Part shown: piece after piece, positions 51,558 through 61,024 of the stretch | How positions within the stretch are numbered: position 1 is the stretch's first letter | How the letters are laid out: every line of letters starts with the position of its first letter | Source of the DNA: Mesoflavibacter sp. | GTDB taxonomy: Bacteria; Pseudomonadota; Alphaproteobacteria; UBA8366; Aestuariispiraceae | Direction: 5' to 3' | Assembly: GCA_017792345.1 (NCBI GenBank) | Contig: CP051228.1 | Location: 2,309,501 to 2,373,500 of the forward strand | DNA length: 64,000 bases | Program-made: the position numbers and the translations under genes | Notes under the pieces: generated by a model | The model's input: the letters and a program-made list of their open reading frames with translations, nothing else | What the model was told of the DNA's origin: nothing | Databases searched by the model: none

Positions 51558-52712
51558 ATGAATCCCACCCTCGAATCCGTCGTTTTCGCCTCTCCCAGCG
51601 TCGCCCTGAAGGTCAATCAGTTGTCGCGCGACCTGGCCAAGGAGAACCGTCTGTTCGAGAACCAGACCCTCAATACGACGATCATTTTCAAGTACCCCAA
51701 TTTCGATGCGGCCCAGGCGCCCAGCGAGGACATCATCCCCGGTCTGGAGGACTTTCTGGCCGACAAGACGGAGAAAAAGCCGATCCGTACGGCGATTTTC
51801 GTTCCAAAGGACGCGAAGGATGTGCGGCTGGGCGGGTTCGGAATTTTCATGGATGACGACAAATTTCCCGAACTGTCCGAACGGTATCTGGGCTTCAAGA
51901 TCGACAAGACAATTCGACAGCCGGATGCGGAAAAGCTGGCGATTCTGGAGAACTGCCCTTCCTTCGACCCGTTCCTGGTGAAAGAGGCCTTCGATCTTGC
52001 GGGCACCCCGATCGACCAAAGCTATGTGACGATTTCCGAGGAAGAGGCGCAGCAGGTTCGCGGGCTGATTCAGGCCAAGCTGAAGCCGATCGTCGCCAAG
52101 GCGCTGAACCTGTCCCATGAAGGCAAGATCGAGAATTCGTCGCGCCAGTTCCTGGAGACGATCTGGGACCCGCAGGCGGAAACCGGCGCCCATTTCATCG
52201 CCGCCTTCGGCATCGGCATCGGCGATGCACCAAAAGTGTTCTCGGCCTGGAAAGGGGTCGCCTATTTCGACAATGAATTCAATCAGCGGCAGTCCGAATC
52301 CCGCCAATTGGTAGCCTGGCTGAAAAGCGACGCCTCGACGCCCAGTGACTATGCAAAACTGTCGACCCAGGAAAAGCAGCAGATCGACATGTTCCGGAAG
52401 TCGGTCACGTCGAAGATCCTGAATGTTAGCAACAACATCTCGCTAATTTTGAACCGATACCAGCAAAGCTACCGCGCCTTCATCGACCATGACCGGCCCA
52501 AGGAATTTCAGAAATTCCTGATGGGGGCCGAGAAGTACTATTGGACGCTGGGCGGCTGTAACGGCGTGCTGGCGCAGGTGATCGGTACCTGGAAGCGCTA
52601 TATGAAGGCGGCGACCGGTACGCGGCTGAATTATGAAGTTAACGAGCGGATGTTGAAGGTTTGCGACGCCATTCTGCGTGCCCGGGGCGAGGATAAGCAG
52701 ATTGCATTGTGA
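51558..52712 (+). CDS. Conserved hypothetical soluble protein
   Basis: A 384-residue product starting MNPTLESVVFASPSVALKVN. I do not recognise a domain family. It has mixed alpha/beta content and no membrane helix or signal peptide. One conserved-looking stretch is FLETIWDPQAETGAHFIAAF, and SVTSKILNVSNNISLILNRY is helical near the end. A single transcription unit is likely: it is 92 bases past the LysR gene and 156 bases before the kinase gene. Function unknown. Confidence 0.7.
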   Translation: MNPTLESVVFASPSVALKVNQLSRDLAKENRLFENQTLNTTIIFKYPNFDAAQAPSEDIIPGLEDFLADKTEKKPIRTAIFVPKDAKDVRLGGFGIFMDDDKFPELSERYLGFKIDKTIRQPDAEKLAILENCPSFDPFLVKEAFDLAGTPIDQSYVTISEEEAQQVRGLIQAKLKPIVAKALNLSHEGKIENSSRQFLETIWDPQAETGAHFIAAFGIGIGDAPKVFSAWKGVAYFDNEFNQRQSESRQLVAWLKSDASTPSDYAKLSTQEKQQIDMFRKSVTSKILNVSNNISLILNRYQQSYRAFIDHDRPKEFQKFLMGAEKYYWTLGGCNGVLAQVIGTWKRYMKAATGTRLNYEVNERMLKVCDAILRARGEDKQIAL

Positions 52713-52868
52713 CAGCGCGGTTCCGCATTCATTTTTTATAAACCAAATGGTCCGATCCTGATTAGGCTATCCGTACCGAACCGACGATGATCAGGCAGAC
52801 CGGATCGAAGTCGTGGCGGGGACCGGGACCGCCTGACTTCGCGCCGGGACGGCGACGAACACAGTTCC

Positions 52869-54062
52869 ATGGGTGGAGCCGCATTGCCAAGAAAGGCAAC
52901 CTCGATAACCGATGCCGTCGACGCGGCGCTGCATCTTCGCGATGCCACAATCCTGCGCGAGTCGATTCAGGAGTTTCCGGGACCGGTTGCCGTTTATGAC
53001 GCGGATGATCGCCTGATTGCCTGCAATGAATTGTATCGCTGGGTCCATGGCGACGCATTCCGCCGGCTTGAGGCGGCATCATTGGATGGTCGGATCGACT
53101 ATGCCGACCTGATCCGCGAATCCGCCAGACAGATCGTCGATCCCGAAGAATTGGAAGCCCATATCGCGGACCGGGTGCGTGCCCAGCGTGAGGCGAATGG
53201 AGAACCGACGGACCGGTACTATCCAGAGCGCGGCTGGTTCCGGATCGTAAAGGTCCGGACGCCGAGCGGGGCGGTTGCGGGGTTCGCGACCGACATCACC
53301 GAATTGAAGGAAACCTCATTGGCGCTGGAACAGGCTCGCGCCGCCGCTGAGGCCGCGAATATCGCCAAATCGACCTTCCTGGCAAATATGAGTCATGAAC
53401 TGCGGACGCCGCTGAATGCGATCATCGGTCTCTCGGAAGCCCTGGAACTGGGCGTTTTCGGAGCGATAGAAGACGAGAGACACCGCCGGTATCTGGGTGA
53501 TATTCGCCAATCGGGGCACCATTTGCTGGCGCTGATTTCGGACATTCTCGATCTCGCGAAGGTCGAGGCCGGTACGTTGGACATCAATTACGAGGTATTC
53601 GCCCTCAGTGACCTGATCGAGGAATGTCTGCATATGATGCATACGATATCGGACCGTCAGGGAGTGGCGCTGCGCCTCGACGGGCCGGTTGTGCCCGTTC
53701 GGGTCAACGCGGACCGCAGAAAGATCCTCCAGGCACTGATCAATATCCTGTCGAACGCGGTAAAATACTCCCCGGGGGGCGGCACCGTCAGCCTGTCGGC
53801 CTTACTGGACGAGGAGGGATTGCATCTGTCTGTGAAGGATCAGGGAATCGGTATCGACGAATCTCAGATCAACCGGATTTTTCAACCCTTCGGACGCCTG
53901 AACCAGGCCCTGTCTTCCGCCGTCGAAGGGGCGGGTCTGGGCCTGCCGATCGCGCAACGCTTTATCGACCTGCACGGCGGCACCATTCGGGTATCGAGCC
54001 GCGTCGGCCACGGGACGCAGGTGACGATCGACCTGCCGCTGAATCTGGTCCGCAGCGACTGA
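52869..54062 (+). CDS. Soluble PAS-domain sensor histidine kinase
   Basis: The 397-residue kinase has a PAS_7-type sensor (VAVYDADDRLIACNELYRWV; GWFRIVKVRTPSGAVAGFAT), a dimerisation H-box (FLANMSHELRTPLNAIIG) and a HATPase domain with N-box INILSNAVKYSP, G1 KDQGIGIDES and G2 GAGLGLPIAQR. No membrane segment is seen, so it senses a cytoplasmic signal. No response regulator gene adjoins it. Confidence 0.9.
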   Translation: MGGAALPRKATSITDAVDAALHLRDATILRESIQEFPGPVAVYDADDRLIACNELYRWVHGDAFRRLEAASLDGRIDYADLIRESARQIVDPEELEAHIADRVRAQREANGEPTDRYYPERGWFRIVKVRTPSGAVAGFATDITELKETSLALEQARAAAEAANIAKSTFLANMSHELRTPLNAIIGLSEALELGVFGAIEDERHRRYLGDIRQSGHHLLALISDILDLAKVEAGTLDINYEVFALSDLIEECLHMMHTISDRQGVALRLDGPVVPVRVNADRRKILQALINILSNAVKYSPGGGTVSLSALLDEEGLHLSVKDQGIGIDESQINRIFQPFGRLNQALSSAVEGAGLGLPIAQRFIDLHGGTIRVSSRVGHGTQVTIDLPLNLVRSD

Positions 54063-54090
54063 TTCCACCGACATCCCACCTGCCGCCCGG

Positions 54091-54495
54091 TCAGTCCGAT
54101 TGCGGGGGCACGACCGGTCCGCCGGCCTCCGCCCAGCCCTTGAACCCGTCCTTGATATGGGCCACTCGTTCCATCCCCATTTCCTGCAGGGTGGCGACCG
54201 TCAGGGCGGATCGCCAGCCGGAGGCGCAATGAAACAGGAAGGTTTTGTCCTGGCCGAACTCGGGTTTGAAATAGGGACTGTCGGGGTCGACCCAGAACTC
54301 CGCCATGCCGCGGGGACAGTGAAAGCTGTTCGGGATATAGCCCATGCGTTGACGCTCCCGAACATCGCGCAGGTCGACAATCAGGACATCGTCGCGCTCC
54401 GCCATGGCGATGGCGTCCGTGCTGGCCACTTCCTCGATCTTTGCCCGCGCGGCGGCGACCAGTTCGGCCGCGCTCGTCTTCAGTTTCTTCGTCAT
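54091..54495 (-). CDS. Rhodanese-like domain protein
   Basis: The 134-residue single-domain protein has DDVLIVDLRDVRERQRMGYI near the start and the active-site Cys in FLFHCASGWRSA. Rhodaneses move sulfane sulfur from thiosulfate or persulfide to acceptors. AGGAGG precedes ATG 54495. Its start overlaps the end of the LysR gene at 54492 by four bases, so the pair is translationally coupled. An upstream extension of the frame lies over the LysR gene and is not coding. Confidence 0.88.
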   Translation of the reverse strand: MTKKLKTSAAELVAAARAKIEEVASTDAIAMAERDDVLIVDLRDVRERQRMGYIPNSFHCPRGMAEFWVDPDSPYFKPEFGQDKTFLFHCASGWRSALTVATLQEMGMERVAHIKDGFKGWAEAGGPVVPPQSD

Positions 54496-55415
54496 TGGGG
54501 TTCCTCCTGGGGACACAATCCTTCGAACAGATCTTTCACGCCGCGAAACTCTTTGTGCAGGAATTCCGATAGCGCACGCACCTTGGCGACCTTGCGCAAT
54601 TCGGGGCGCGTCAGGAACCACAGCGTGCTGGCCAATTCCTCCATCGGCGGTGACACGCGGCGGAGCCGGGGGTCCGGATCGGCAAGGTAACAGGGCAGGA
54701 TGCCGAGGCCAAATCCGCCCGCCACACCCTCGCACACCGCCAGCAGACTGTCCGCCTTCAAAGCCGACCGCGCATAGTGGCCTTGCGCGCGCAGCCAGCG
54801 GGCGGAGGCGAGATGGGACAATTGCTCGTCGGGGACGACCCAATCGGCCTGAGCCGCGTCCTGCAGGGAGATAGGTTCGGACAGGCTGGATCGATAGAGG
54901 GCGACGGCGATGCCGCACAGCTTTCGGCCGACCAGATCTTCCGGCGGCGTGCCGCCGGCGCGGATTGCGACATCCACTTCCCGCTGGGCGATGTCGGCCA
55001 TTGAGACGTCTATCAGCATGTCGATTTCGATTGCGGGCATGGCGTCGCGGAAGGCGCGCAGGACCCCAATCAGCGGGCTGCGCAGTAGGGTGTCGACCGT
55101 CGCCACCCGAAGTTCGCCTTCCGCCGCGATATCCTGATCGACGAAATGGCGTTCCAGGTCCTGGGCCTCACGGTCCAGCGTCTCGGCCACGTCGCGGATG
55201 GCCGCTCCGGCCGCCGTCAGCGTGATGCCGGCCCGGTCGCGATAGAAGAGCTGCGTGCCGAAGCGTTCCTCCAGCGCGCGCGCCTTCCGGAAGACGGTGG
55301 GATGGCTCGTGCCCAGGCATTTCGCCGCCCCGGTCAGCGATCCGGCACGTGCGATCGCCAGAACCAGGGCGAAATCGCCGAGATCGAGCCGGTGTTCGAT
55401 TTTGAAATCCGACAT
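54492..55415 (-). CDS. LysR-family transcriptional regulator
   Basis: The 307-residue regulator has the DNA-binding helix-turn-helix (IARAGSLTGAAKCLGTSHPT) and the C-terminal sensing domain (VATVDTLLRSPLIGVLRAFR; VDVAIRAGGTPPEDLVGR). ATG 55413-55415 fits the family start. It is divergent from the cupin gene at 55490 and cotranscribed with the rhodanese, which overlaps its end by ATGA. The target is likely the divergent cupin-VOC pair; no inverted repeat is convincing in the 74-base gap. Confidence 0.88.
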   Translation of the reverse strand: MSDFKIEHRLDLGDFALVLAIARAGSLTGAAKCLGTSHPTVFRKARALEERFGTQLFYRDRAGITLTAAGAAIRDVAETLDREAQDLERHFVDQDIAAEGELRVATVDTLLRSPLIGVLRAFRDAMPAIEIDMLIDVSMADIAQREVDVAIRAGGTPPEDLVGRKLCGIAVALYRSSLSEPISLQDAAQADWVVPDEQLSHLASARWLRAQGHYARSALKADSLLAVCEGVAGGFGLGILPCYLADPDPRLRRVSPPMEELASTLWFLTRPELRKVAKVRALSEFLHKEFRGVKDLFEGLCPQEEPQ

Positions 55416-55489
55416 TGCAGACCTGGTACTGTCGCGCGGAACCAACCCTGCATACCATCGCGCCGTGCAACCGGGAAGGCGATGGAAAA

Positions 55490-55861
55490 ATGAAATGTAC
55501 GATCTTGGATTGGAGCGACCGGCCCCAACCCCTATCCAGCGAAATGCAGGGCGCGGCGTATGGAACCCGCACGTCGCTGATTTTCAACCACCTGCAACAG
55601 GATGGCGAGGGTGCGGCGCTGCACCGGCACCCCTATGCGGAAACCTTCGTCATCCGGCGCGGTCAGGTGATGTTCACTGACGGACGGTCAAACACCGTCG
55701 CCCGCGCGGGTCAGATAGTGATCGTGGCACCCCAGGTGCCGCACGCCTTCCGCGCCATCGGCGGCGAACCCGTCGAGATGCTGGATATCCACGACAATGG
55801 CCGCTTCGTCACCGAATGGCTGTCGTCTCCCCCAAACCCGTTCCGTGAAAAGGACCAGTAG
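55490..55861 (+). CDS. Cupin domain protein
   Basis: A 123-residue single cupin barrel. Motif 1, ALHRHPYAETFVIRRGQVMF, holds the HxH and Glu metal residues; motif 2 is PHAFRAIGGEPVEMLDIHD. This is probably a metal-binding small-molecule enzyme or sensor. The start at ATG 55490 is supported by GGAAGG about eleven bases upstream. The next gene begins two bases after its stop, so it forms a unit with the VOC protein. It is divergent from a LysR regulator. Confidence 0.85.
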   Translation: MKCTILDWSDRPQPLSSEMQGAAYGTRTSLIFNHLQQDGEGAALHRHPYAETFVIRRGQVMFTDGRSNTVARAGQIVIVAPQVPHAFRAIGGEPVEMLDIHDNGRFVTEWLSSPPNPFREKDQ

Positions 55862-55862
55862 C

Positions 55863-56276
55863 ATGACGAAAATGGTGTTTGTGAATCTGCCCGTTGCCGA
55901 CCTGGCGGTTTCCATCGGCTTCTACGAGGCGTTGGGCTTCGTGCGGAATGAACAGTTCAGCAATGAAGAGGCGGCGGTGATGAACTGGTCCGAAGCGATC
56001 TCGGTGAACCTGATGACCCACGGCGCCTTCGCCGGTTACACGCCGAGACCGGTTGCCGATGCAAGACAGGCCACCGAAGTGCTGATCGCCTTGTCACGCG
56101 ACAGCCGCGCGGAAGTGGATGCCATGGCCGAGGCGGCCGCCCGGTCGGGCGGGGCCGCGGATGTCCGGGAACCGCAAGATCTAGGCTTCATGTATGTCCG
56201 GGCGATTGAAGATCCGGACGGCCATATGCTGGAACCGGCCTGGATGGACATGTCCGCCGTCGCCGCCGCGTCCTGA
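55863..56276 (+). CDS. VOC-superfamily protein (glyoxalase/bleomycin-resistance fold)
   Basis: The 137-residue protein starts MTKMVFVNLPVADLAVSIGF, with the typical GFYEALGF first module, and ends in YVRAIEDPDGHMLEPAWMD, the metal-binding Glu motif of the PhnB-like/lactoylglutathione-lyase group. The substrate is unknown. One base separates it from the cupin stop; they are a two-gene operon controlled perhaps by the divergent LysR. Confidence 0.85.
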   Translation: MTKMVFVNLPVADLAVSIGFYEALGFVRNEQFSNEEAAVMNWSEAISVNLMTHGAFAGYTPRPVADARQATEVLIALSRDSRAEVDAMAEAAARSGGAADVREPQDLGFMYVRAIEDPDGHMLEPAWMDMSAVAAAS

Positions 56277-56331
56277 TACGAATTCCGGGGCAGGAAGTCC
56301 GGTCGGTGTTCGGGCAGTGCGGTTGGTTCGA

Positions 56332-56949
56332 TCAGTCGAACAGCTTCGCCGTCCGAACTTCCGGGTCGTGATAGGGGGTCGGCACGTTGCCGACCAGGAA
56401 CTTGGTGATCGTTCCCGACCCGTCATGCAGGGGCAGGACGACGCGATGCCAGGTCGCGATGGTCAGGTTCGGCGGCGGATTATGTTCCGTATAGATCGGT
56501 AAGCGTTTCTGAAGCACGGCTTCATAGACGGTGCTGAAGAACGCTTTCATCAGCGGATGCGCCTTGGTTTCCGAAATCCGCAATCCGGTGGAGTCGAATT
56601 TGGCGATCTCCGCGATTTTCGATCCGAAAAGGCGGTATCGGAAATCCCGGCCGCCATCCAGGATATCCAACAGCATGATGTATCCCAAGGCGGGGACAAG
56701 GTCATAGGGGGCAAGGTCCGAGGCCCGCATCCCGACTTCGCCTTCCGGAACCCGGGCCTTCCAGTAATCGTACAGGAAGATGATCGGCGCCGTGACAAGG
56801 TCGGTGCGTTCCGGATCCCAGACGACCACGGGATGGCTGATATCGGTGCTGCCGAACCAGGCATCCACGGTGGAGGTGTCCCCCGTCGCCAGACGCGTCG
56901 CTTCAGACTGAATGTCCGTGAAACTTATCGAATTATACGGGATCGCCAT
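56332..56949 (-). CDS. PAS_5 domain protein
   Basis: The 205-residue protein starts MAIPYNSISFTDIQSEATRL and its middle and end have the PAS_5 pattern: YDYWKARVPEGEVGMRASDL, DILDGGRDFRYRLFGSKIAE and LPLHDGSGTITKFLVGNV. This is a widespread stand-alone sensor domain in Rhodospirillales, with no output domain here. GGGTGGGC precedes ATG 56949 closely. The ligand is unknown. Confidence 0.8.
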   Translation of the reverse strand: MAIPYNSISFTDIQSEATRLATGDTSTVDAWFGSTDISHPVVVWDPERTDLVTAPIIFLYDYWKARVPEGEVGMRASDLAPYDLVPALGYIMLLDILDGGRDFRYRLFGSKIAEIAKFDSTGLRISETKAHPLMKAFFSTVYEAVLQKRLPIYTEHNPPPNLTIATWHRVVLPLHDGSGTITKFLVGNVPTPYHDPEVRTAKLFD

Positions 56950-57063
56950 GCCCACCCAAGATAACCCTACATACTGTCGCGTTAATAGTGATAGCGAGGG
57001 TGCGATGCGGATTGCAAGAAGAATGGCCACGCATGCGTGTATCAGATAACGACCTAGATGCGT

Positions 57064-58221
57064 TCATGCACCGGGAAACAGGATGCTGAGACAATAAGCG
57101 GCCAGATCCCCAGAGGAGCGAAATGCGGATCCGTCCCAGTCCGTGAAGGCGCGGGGGCGATGACTTTCGAACCAGACCGTCGCCGGCGTCGTTCCGAATA
57201 CGAACTGCAAAACCCATCGGTCGCGGTTTGCGGGAGGGCACCCTCGGTGCAAGCCCTTGGTGTCCGCTATGAACCGCTTGCCCACCGGTCCGGTGATGGC
57301 ATCCGGCGCCGTTCCGAACCATTTTATGACGTCCGCTTCCGATTTGCGGACGGTTTCGAAATACCATTGATCAAACGCCGCCTGATCCGGGTTTCCGTCG
57401 GGTGGCCGTTTGGCCGAGATCGTTTCCAATCTATGGGTCGTCGGTACGAAAATGTGCGGCCCGGACTCACTGTCGACATCCGTCAGATAGATGAAAAGCT
57501 TACAGAACCGGTAATTGTCCAGGTCGAAATGGAACAGTTGCGCATCTCTCGCGTCCTTCGGCCCGGCCTCGCCGGCGAAGGATTTCCAAGCGGAAATATC
57601 GGTCAGAATCGGCGGGGCGCCCAGATACTGGCGGATCAGGTTCAAATGCGCCGGCTCCACCACAAGCGGCAACAGACCCGGCATCCGCAGCAGTCGGGAC
57701 CGCGGCACATAGGCCAAATTCCAATCCCGACGCAGGATGTTTGCGTCGGTCGGCGTAGTCTCTCTCTCAGGGCGACGGAGGGCGTTGGACGGCACCAGCG
57801 GCGATGCGTCCAGATAGGCCTGCATCGCGGTGGTCCGCTCGGCCGACAGGGGCGCGAGATCGGCATAGCCCCGGTCGCGAAGGGTATCGAGCGCAGGCAC
57901 GAAGTCCGCATCCGATTGTGCTGTCGGGGGCAGTCGTGCGAAGGCGTCGAGAACGTTGGAAAACCCATTCGCCAGGTTTGGGTCGCGCAATCGATGGAAG
58001 AACCCGACTGCCTTGGTGTGAAGGCGGACGAGGTCCGCCCCCGGCAAATCCATCACCGCCGCGCCGCCGTAAAGGTCGGCGATGGGCTTCAGCCCCGGCT
58101 CCGACAGGACGAAACGATGAAAGGCGCGGTACCATTCGATTGACCGGTGCATCGGGGTGGGGCCGGCAACTTGTCCCGGTTTCCGACCGGCCGTGTCATC
58201 CGCGTCGACGACGACCTTCAT
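57064..58221 (-). CDS. Phytanoyl-CoA dioxygenase (PhyH)-like Fe(II)/2-oxoglutarate oxygenase
   Basis: The 385-residue protein carries the double-stranded beta-helix iron motif: FHFDLDNYRFCKLFIYLTDV (HxD), then GPHIFVPTTHRLETISAKRP and the distal His in FIADTKGLHRGCPP. The N-terminal half is helical and unrecognised (PMHRSIEWYRAFHRFVLSEP). It would hydroxylate a small molecule using 2-oxoglutarate and oxygen. Its start lies four bases after the kinase gene stop on the same strand, so the two are coupled. The substrate is unknown. Confidence 0.82.
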   Translation of the reverse strand: MKVVVDADDTAGRKPGQVAGPTPMHRSIEWYRAFHRFVLSEPGLKPIADLYGGAAVMDLPGADLVRLHTKAVGFFHRLRDPNLANGFSNVLDAFARLPPTAQSDADFVPALDTLRDRGYADLAPLSAERTTAMQAYLDASPLVPSNALRRPERETTPTDANILRRDWNLAYVPRSRLLRMPGLLPLVVEPAHLNLIRQYLGAPPILTDISAWKSFAGEAGPKDARDAQLFHFDLDNYRFCKLFIYLTDVDSESGPHIFVPTTHRLETISAKRPPDGNPDQAAFDQWYFETVRKSEADVIKWFGTAPDAITGPVGKRFIADTKGLHRGCPPANRDRWVLQFVFGTTPATVWFESHRPRAFTDWDGSAFRSSGDLAAYCLSILFPGA

Positions 58222-58225
58222 CCAC

Positions 58226-59884
58226 TCAATCCAGCGTCCGTTCCGGGGGGAAATCCAGGTCCATCCGCGTGCCTATGCCGATCGTGCTGTGAACGGACAG
58301 CCGCCCGCCATGCTCGCCGATCAGGCCGTTCACGATCGACAGGCCAAGACCGGTGCCTTCCTGATTGGCCCGGCCTGTCCGGACCTGGGTGAACGGTTCC
58401 AGAATCTTGGCGACATCCTCCTTCGCGATACCGGGTCCGGTATCCGAAACGGAAATCGTGACACCGCCCTTCTTGCGCCGCCGGGTCGAAATCCGGATCG
58501 TCCCGCCTTCGGGTGTGAACTTTACGGCGTTCGACAACAAGTTGAGCAACATCTGATGCACACGCCGAGCATTGGCCTGAAGACGTCCGGAATAGCCGGA
58601 TAGATCGGATTCCAGCGACTGCGATTTCGACCCCGACCGTTCCGCCACCGTCACCAGGGCGGCGCGCACCGCCTCTTCCAGATCCACCGGCTCGTCGGTG
58701 ATGTCCGACTTACCGGATTCCATGCGCGCCATCTCCAGAATGTCGTTGATCAGTTCCAGCAAATGGCTGCCCGACCAATGGATGGAATCCATGTACTCGC
58801 GGTAGCGCTCATTCGCGATGGGTCCGAACATTTCCTGCCGGACCACGTCGGAATAGCCGATGATGGAATTCAGCGGCGTCCGCAGCTCATGGCTCATCTG
58901 CGCCAGGAAGCTGGATTTGGCCCGGTTGGCCCGTTCTGCGCGTTCCTTGGCTTCGGTCAGCTCTCGCGTGCGTTCTGTGACACGGCTTTCCAGTTCGACA
59001 TTCGCCTCGCGCAGCAGGGCTTCGGCACGCTTCTGCTCCGTCACGTCGGTATAAGTCGTCACGAAACCGCCTGGAACCGGATGTCCGACGATTTCGATTT
59101 GCGTGCCGTCCGGTCGCGCGCGCACGAAAGCATGAGGTTCGAACCGTTTGGCCGCCGCGATGCGGTCGCGCACTTGCTCGTCCGGGTCGCCCGGGCCGTA
59201 CTCCCCACGCTGGGCATTGTACCTCAGGATTTCTTCGAAAGGTATGCCCGGCGTCCCGAACCGTTTGGGGAGATCCAGCATTTCCAGCAAACGGTCATTG
59301 GCGAGAACGACCATCAGGTCGTTGTCGACCATGGTAATGCCGTTCGTCACGCTGTGCAGGACCGTTTCCAGGGTCGCGGTCTTCTCGCGAAGCTGGCGTT
59401 CACGCTCGACCAGTTCGTCGCTGCGCGCACGGACGCGGTTGTCCAGGGTCTCGTTCGCCCGTTTCAGAGCGTCTTCCGAGTTCCTCAGTGCCGTGATGTC
59501 GGTATAGGTCGTGACGAATCCGCCGCCCTGAACCGGATTACCTTCGATCAACAGGACCAACCCGTCCGGCCGCCGCCGTTCAAACCTATGGGGTTCGAAT
59601 TTACGGACCAGTTCCAAGCGTTCCTGGACCAGGGTTTCAATATCGCCGGGCCCATACTCGCCGCGTTTGGCGTTGTATCTCAGGAAATCTTCTGCAGTCG
59701 TGCCCGGCCGGCCCATCCAGTCCGGAAACTCCAGGAGGGTCAGATACTGCCGATTGCAGCAGATCAGCCGCAAATCCTGATCGAAATAGCTAAGGCCCTG
59801 ATGCAGATGTTCGATGACATCCCGCAGCACCGGGCCGGCTTCATCCGGCGCGCTTGAGATTTCCACATTCCTGCCCGCACACAT
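58226..59884 (-). CDS. Soluble sensor histidine kinase with two duplicated PAS_7 domains
   Basis: The 552-residue kinase has two similar PAS domains: the first contains FLRYNAKRGEYGPGD and the second ILRYNAQRGEYGPGD, with matching GGFVTTYTDIT and GGFVTTYTDVT ends. A coiled coil follows, then H-box SFLAQMSHELRTPLNSII, N-box LNLLSNAVKFTP, G1 DTGPGIAKED and G2 GTGLGLSIVN. No membrane segment is seen. The ATG at 59884 follows GAGG by nine bases; a TTG at 59890 is possible. No response regulator is adjacent. Confidence 0.9.
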   Translation of the reverse strand: MCAGRNVEISSAPDEAGPVLRDVIEHLHQGLSYFDQDLRLICCNRQYLTLLEFPDWMGRPGTTAEDFLRYNAKRGEYGPGDIETLVQERLELVRKFEPHRFERRRPDGLVLLIEGNPVQGGGFVTTYTDITALRNSEDALKRANETLDNRVRARSDELVERERQLREKTATLETVLHSVTNGITMVDNDLMVVLANDRLLEMLDLPKRFGTPGIPFEEILRYNAQRGEYGPGDPDEQVRDRIAAAKRFEPHAFVRARPDGTQIEIVGHPVPGGFVTTYTDVTEQKRAEALLREANVELESRVTERTRELTEAKERAERANRAKSSFLAQMSHELRTPLNSIIGYSDVVRQEMFGPIANERYREYMDSIHWSGSHLLELINDILEMARMESGKSDITDEPVDLEEAVRAALVTVAERSGSKSQSLESDLSGYSGRLQANARRVHQMLLNLLSNAVKFTPEGGTIRISTRRRKKGGVTISVSDTGPGIAKEDVAKILEPFTQVRTGRANQEGTGLGLSIVNGLIGEHGGRLSVHSTIGIGTRMDLDFPPERTLD

Positions 59885-60013
59885 ACTCAATCACCTCGAC
59901 CGCACCGAATGGGGCGACAGGCTGCGCCCGCTTCTGATTTCGGTCCTATCCCCGAAATCCTAGATCGAACTGCCCAAACAAAACGTTAACGATGGCATGG
60001 GGCAAAGGACAAC

Positions 60014-60047
60014 GAAAAAGGGGCGATCCGACGGACCGCCCCTTTCG
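60014..60047 (-). terminator. Rho-independent terminator after etfA
   Basis: AAAGGGGCG (60017-60025) pairs with CGCCCCTTT (60037-60045), and the inner sequence adds TCCG/CGGA. On the minus strand a run of five T follows the stem. It lies 20 bases after the etfA stop at 60068 and ends the etfBA transcript. Confidence 0.88.
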
Positions 60048-60067
60048 CAACGCGTATTAAGCGGCGA

Positions 60068-61000
60068 TCAGCCCAGTTCGGCCTCCAGGGCCGGGACCGC
60101 TTCGAACAGATCCGCCACCAGGCCGTAATCGGCGACCTGGAAGATCGGGGCCTCGTCGTCCTTGTTGATCGCGACGATGACCTTCGAATCCTTCATGCCG
60201 GCCAGGTGCTGAATGGCGCCTGAAATGCCGACGGCGATGTAGAGATCCGGCGCGACGACCTTGCCGGTCTGACCGACCTGATAGTCGTTCGGGACGAAGC
60301 CGGCATCGACCGCGGCGCGCGAGGCACCGACCGCGGCGCCCAGCTTGTCCGCGACGCGTTCCAGCATGGCGAAATTGTCGCCCGACTGCATGCCGCGCCC
60401 GCCGGAGATCACGATCTTGGCCGACGTCAGTTCCGGACGGTCGCTTTCGGTGACCGACTGGCCGACATAGCTGGACAGATCCTGCCCGCCCGTGCCGCCG
60501 ACTTCCTCAATCGCCGCGCTGCCGCCTTCGGCCGCAACGGCGTCGAAGGAGGTCATGCGAACGGTCAGGACATCGACCTGCTCGACCGATTTGACGGTGG
60601 CGATGGCGTTGCCGGCATAGATCGGACGTTCATAGGTCTTGTCGCCCAGGACGGCCGAGACTTCCGAAATCTGCTGCACGTCCATCAGCGCGGCAACGCG
60701 CGGCATGACGTTCTTGCCGAAGGTGTTGGCCGGGGCCATGACGGCGTCATAGCCATCGGCCATTTTCACGATCGCCGGGGCGACCGCTTCGGCCATTTGG
60801 TTGTCGTACTCTGCGCTGTCGGCGACCAGGACCTTCGACACGCCCGCGATTTTCGCGGCGGCGTCGGCGGCGGCCTTGCAGCCGGATCCGATAACCGCAA
60901 CGGTGATGTCGCCACCGGCGGCCTGCGCCGCGGCAACGGTGTTCAGGGTGTGCGGTTTGACTTCCGCACCGTCATGTTCCGCGATGACCAGAATGCCCAT
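60068..61000 (-). CDS. etfA: Electron transfer flavoprotein alpha subunit
   Basis: The 310-residue subunit binds FAD in its C-terminal domain: [20 protein letters not shown], then [20 protein letters not shown] and [20 protein letters not shown]. The N-terminal domain starts [20 protein letters not shown]. It takes electrons from acyl-CoA and related dehydrogenases and passes them to ETF-ubiquinone oxidoreductase. Follows etfB after 24 bases and is terminated by the hairpin downstream. Confidence 0.97.
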   Translation of the reverse strand: MGILVIAEHDGAEVKPHTLNTVAAAQAAGGDITVAVIGSGCKAAADAAAKIAGVSKVLVADSAEYDNQMAEAVAPAIVKMADGYDAVMAPANTFGKNVMPRVAALMDVQQISEVSAVLGDKTYERPIYAGNAIATVKSVEQVDVLTVRMTSFDAVAAEGGSAAIEEVGGTGGQDLSSYVGQSVTESDRPELTSAKIVISGGRGMQSGDNFAMLERVADKLGAAVGASRAAVDAGFVPNDYQVGQTGKVVAPDLYIAVGISGAIQHLAGMKDSKVIVAINKDDEAPIFQVADYGLVADLFEAVPALEAELG

Positions 61001-61024
61001 CTGCTTTCTCCTTTTCGGTGCGGC

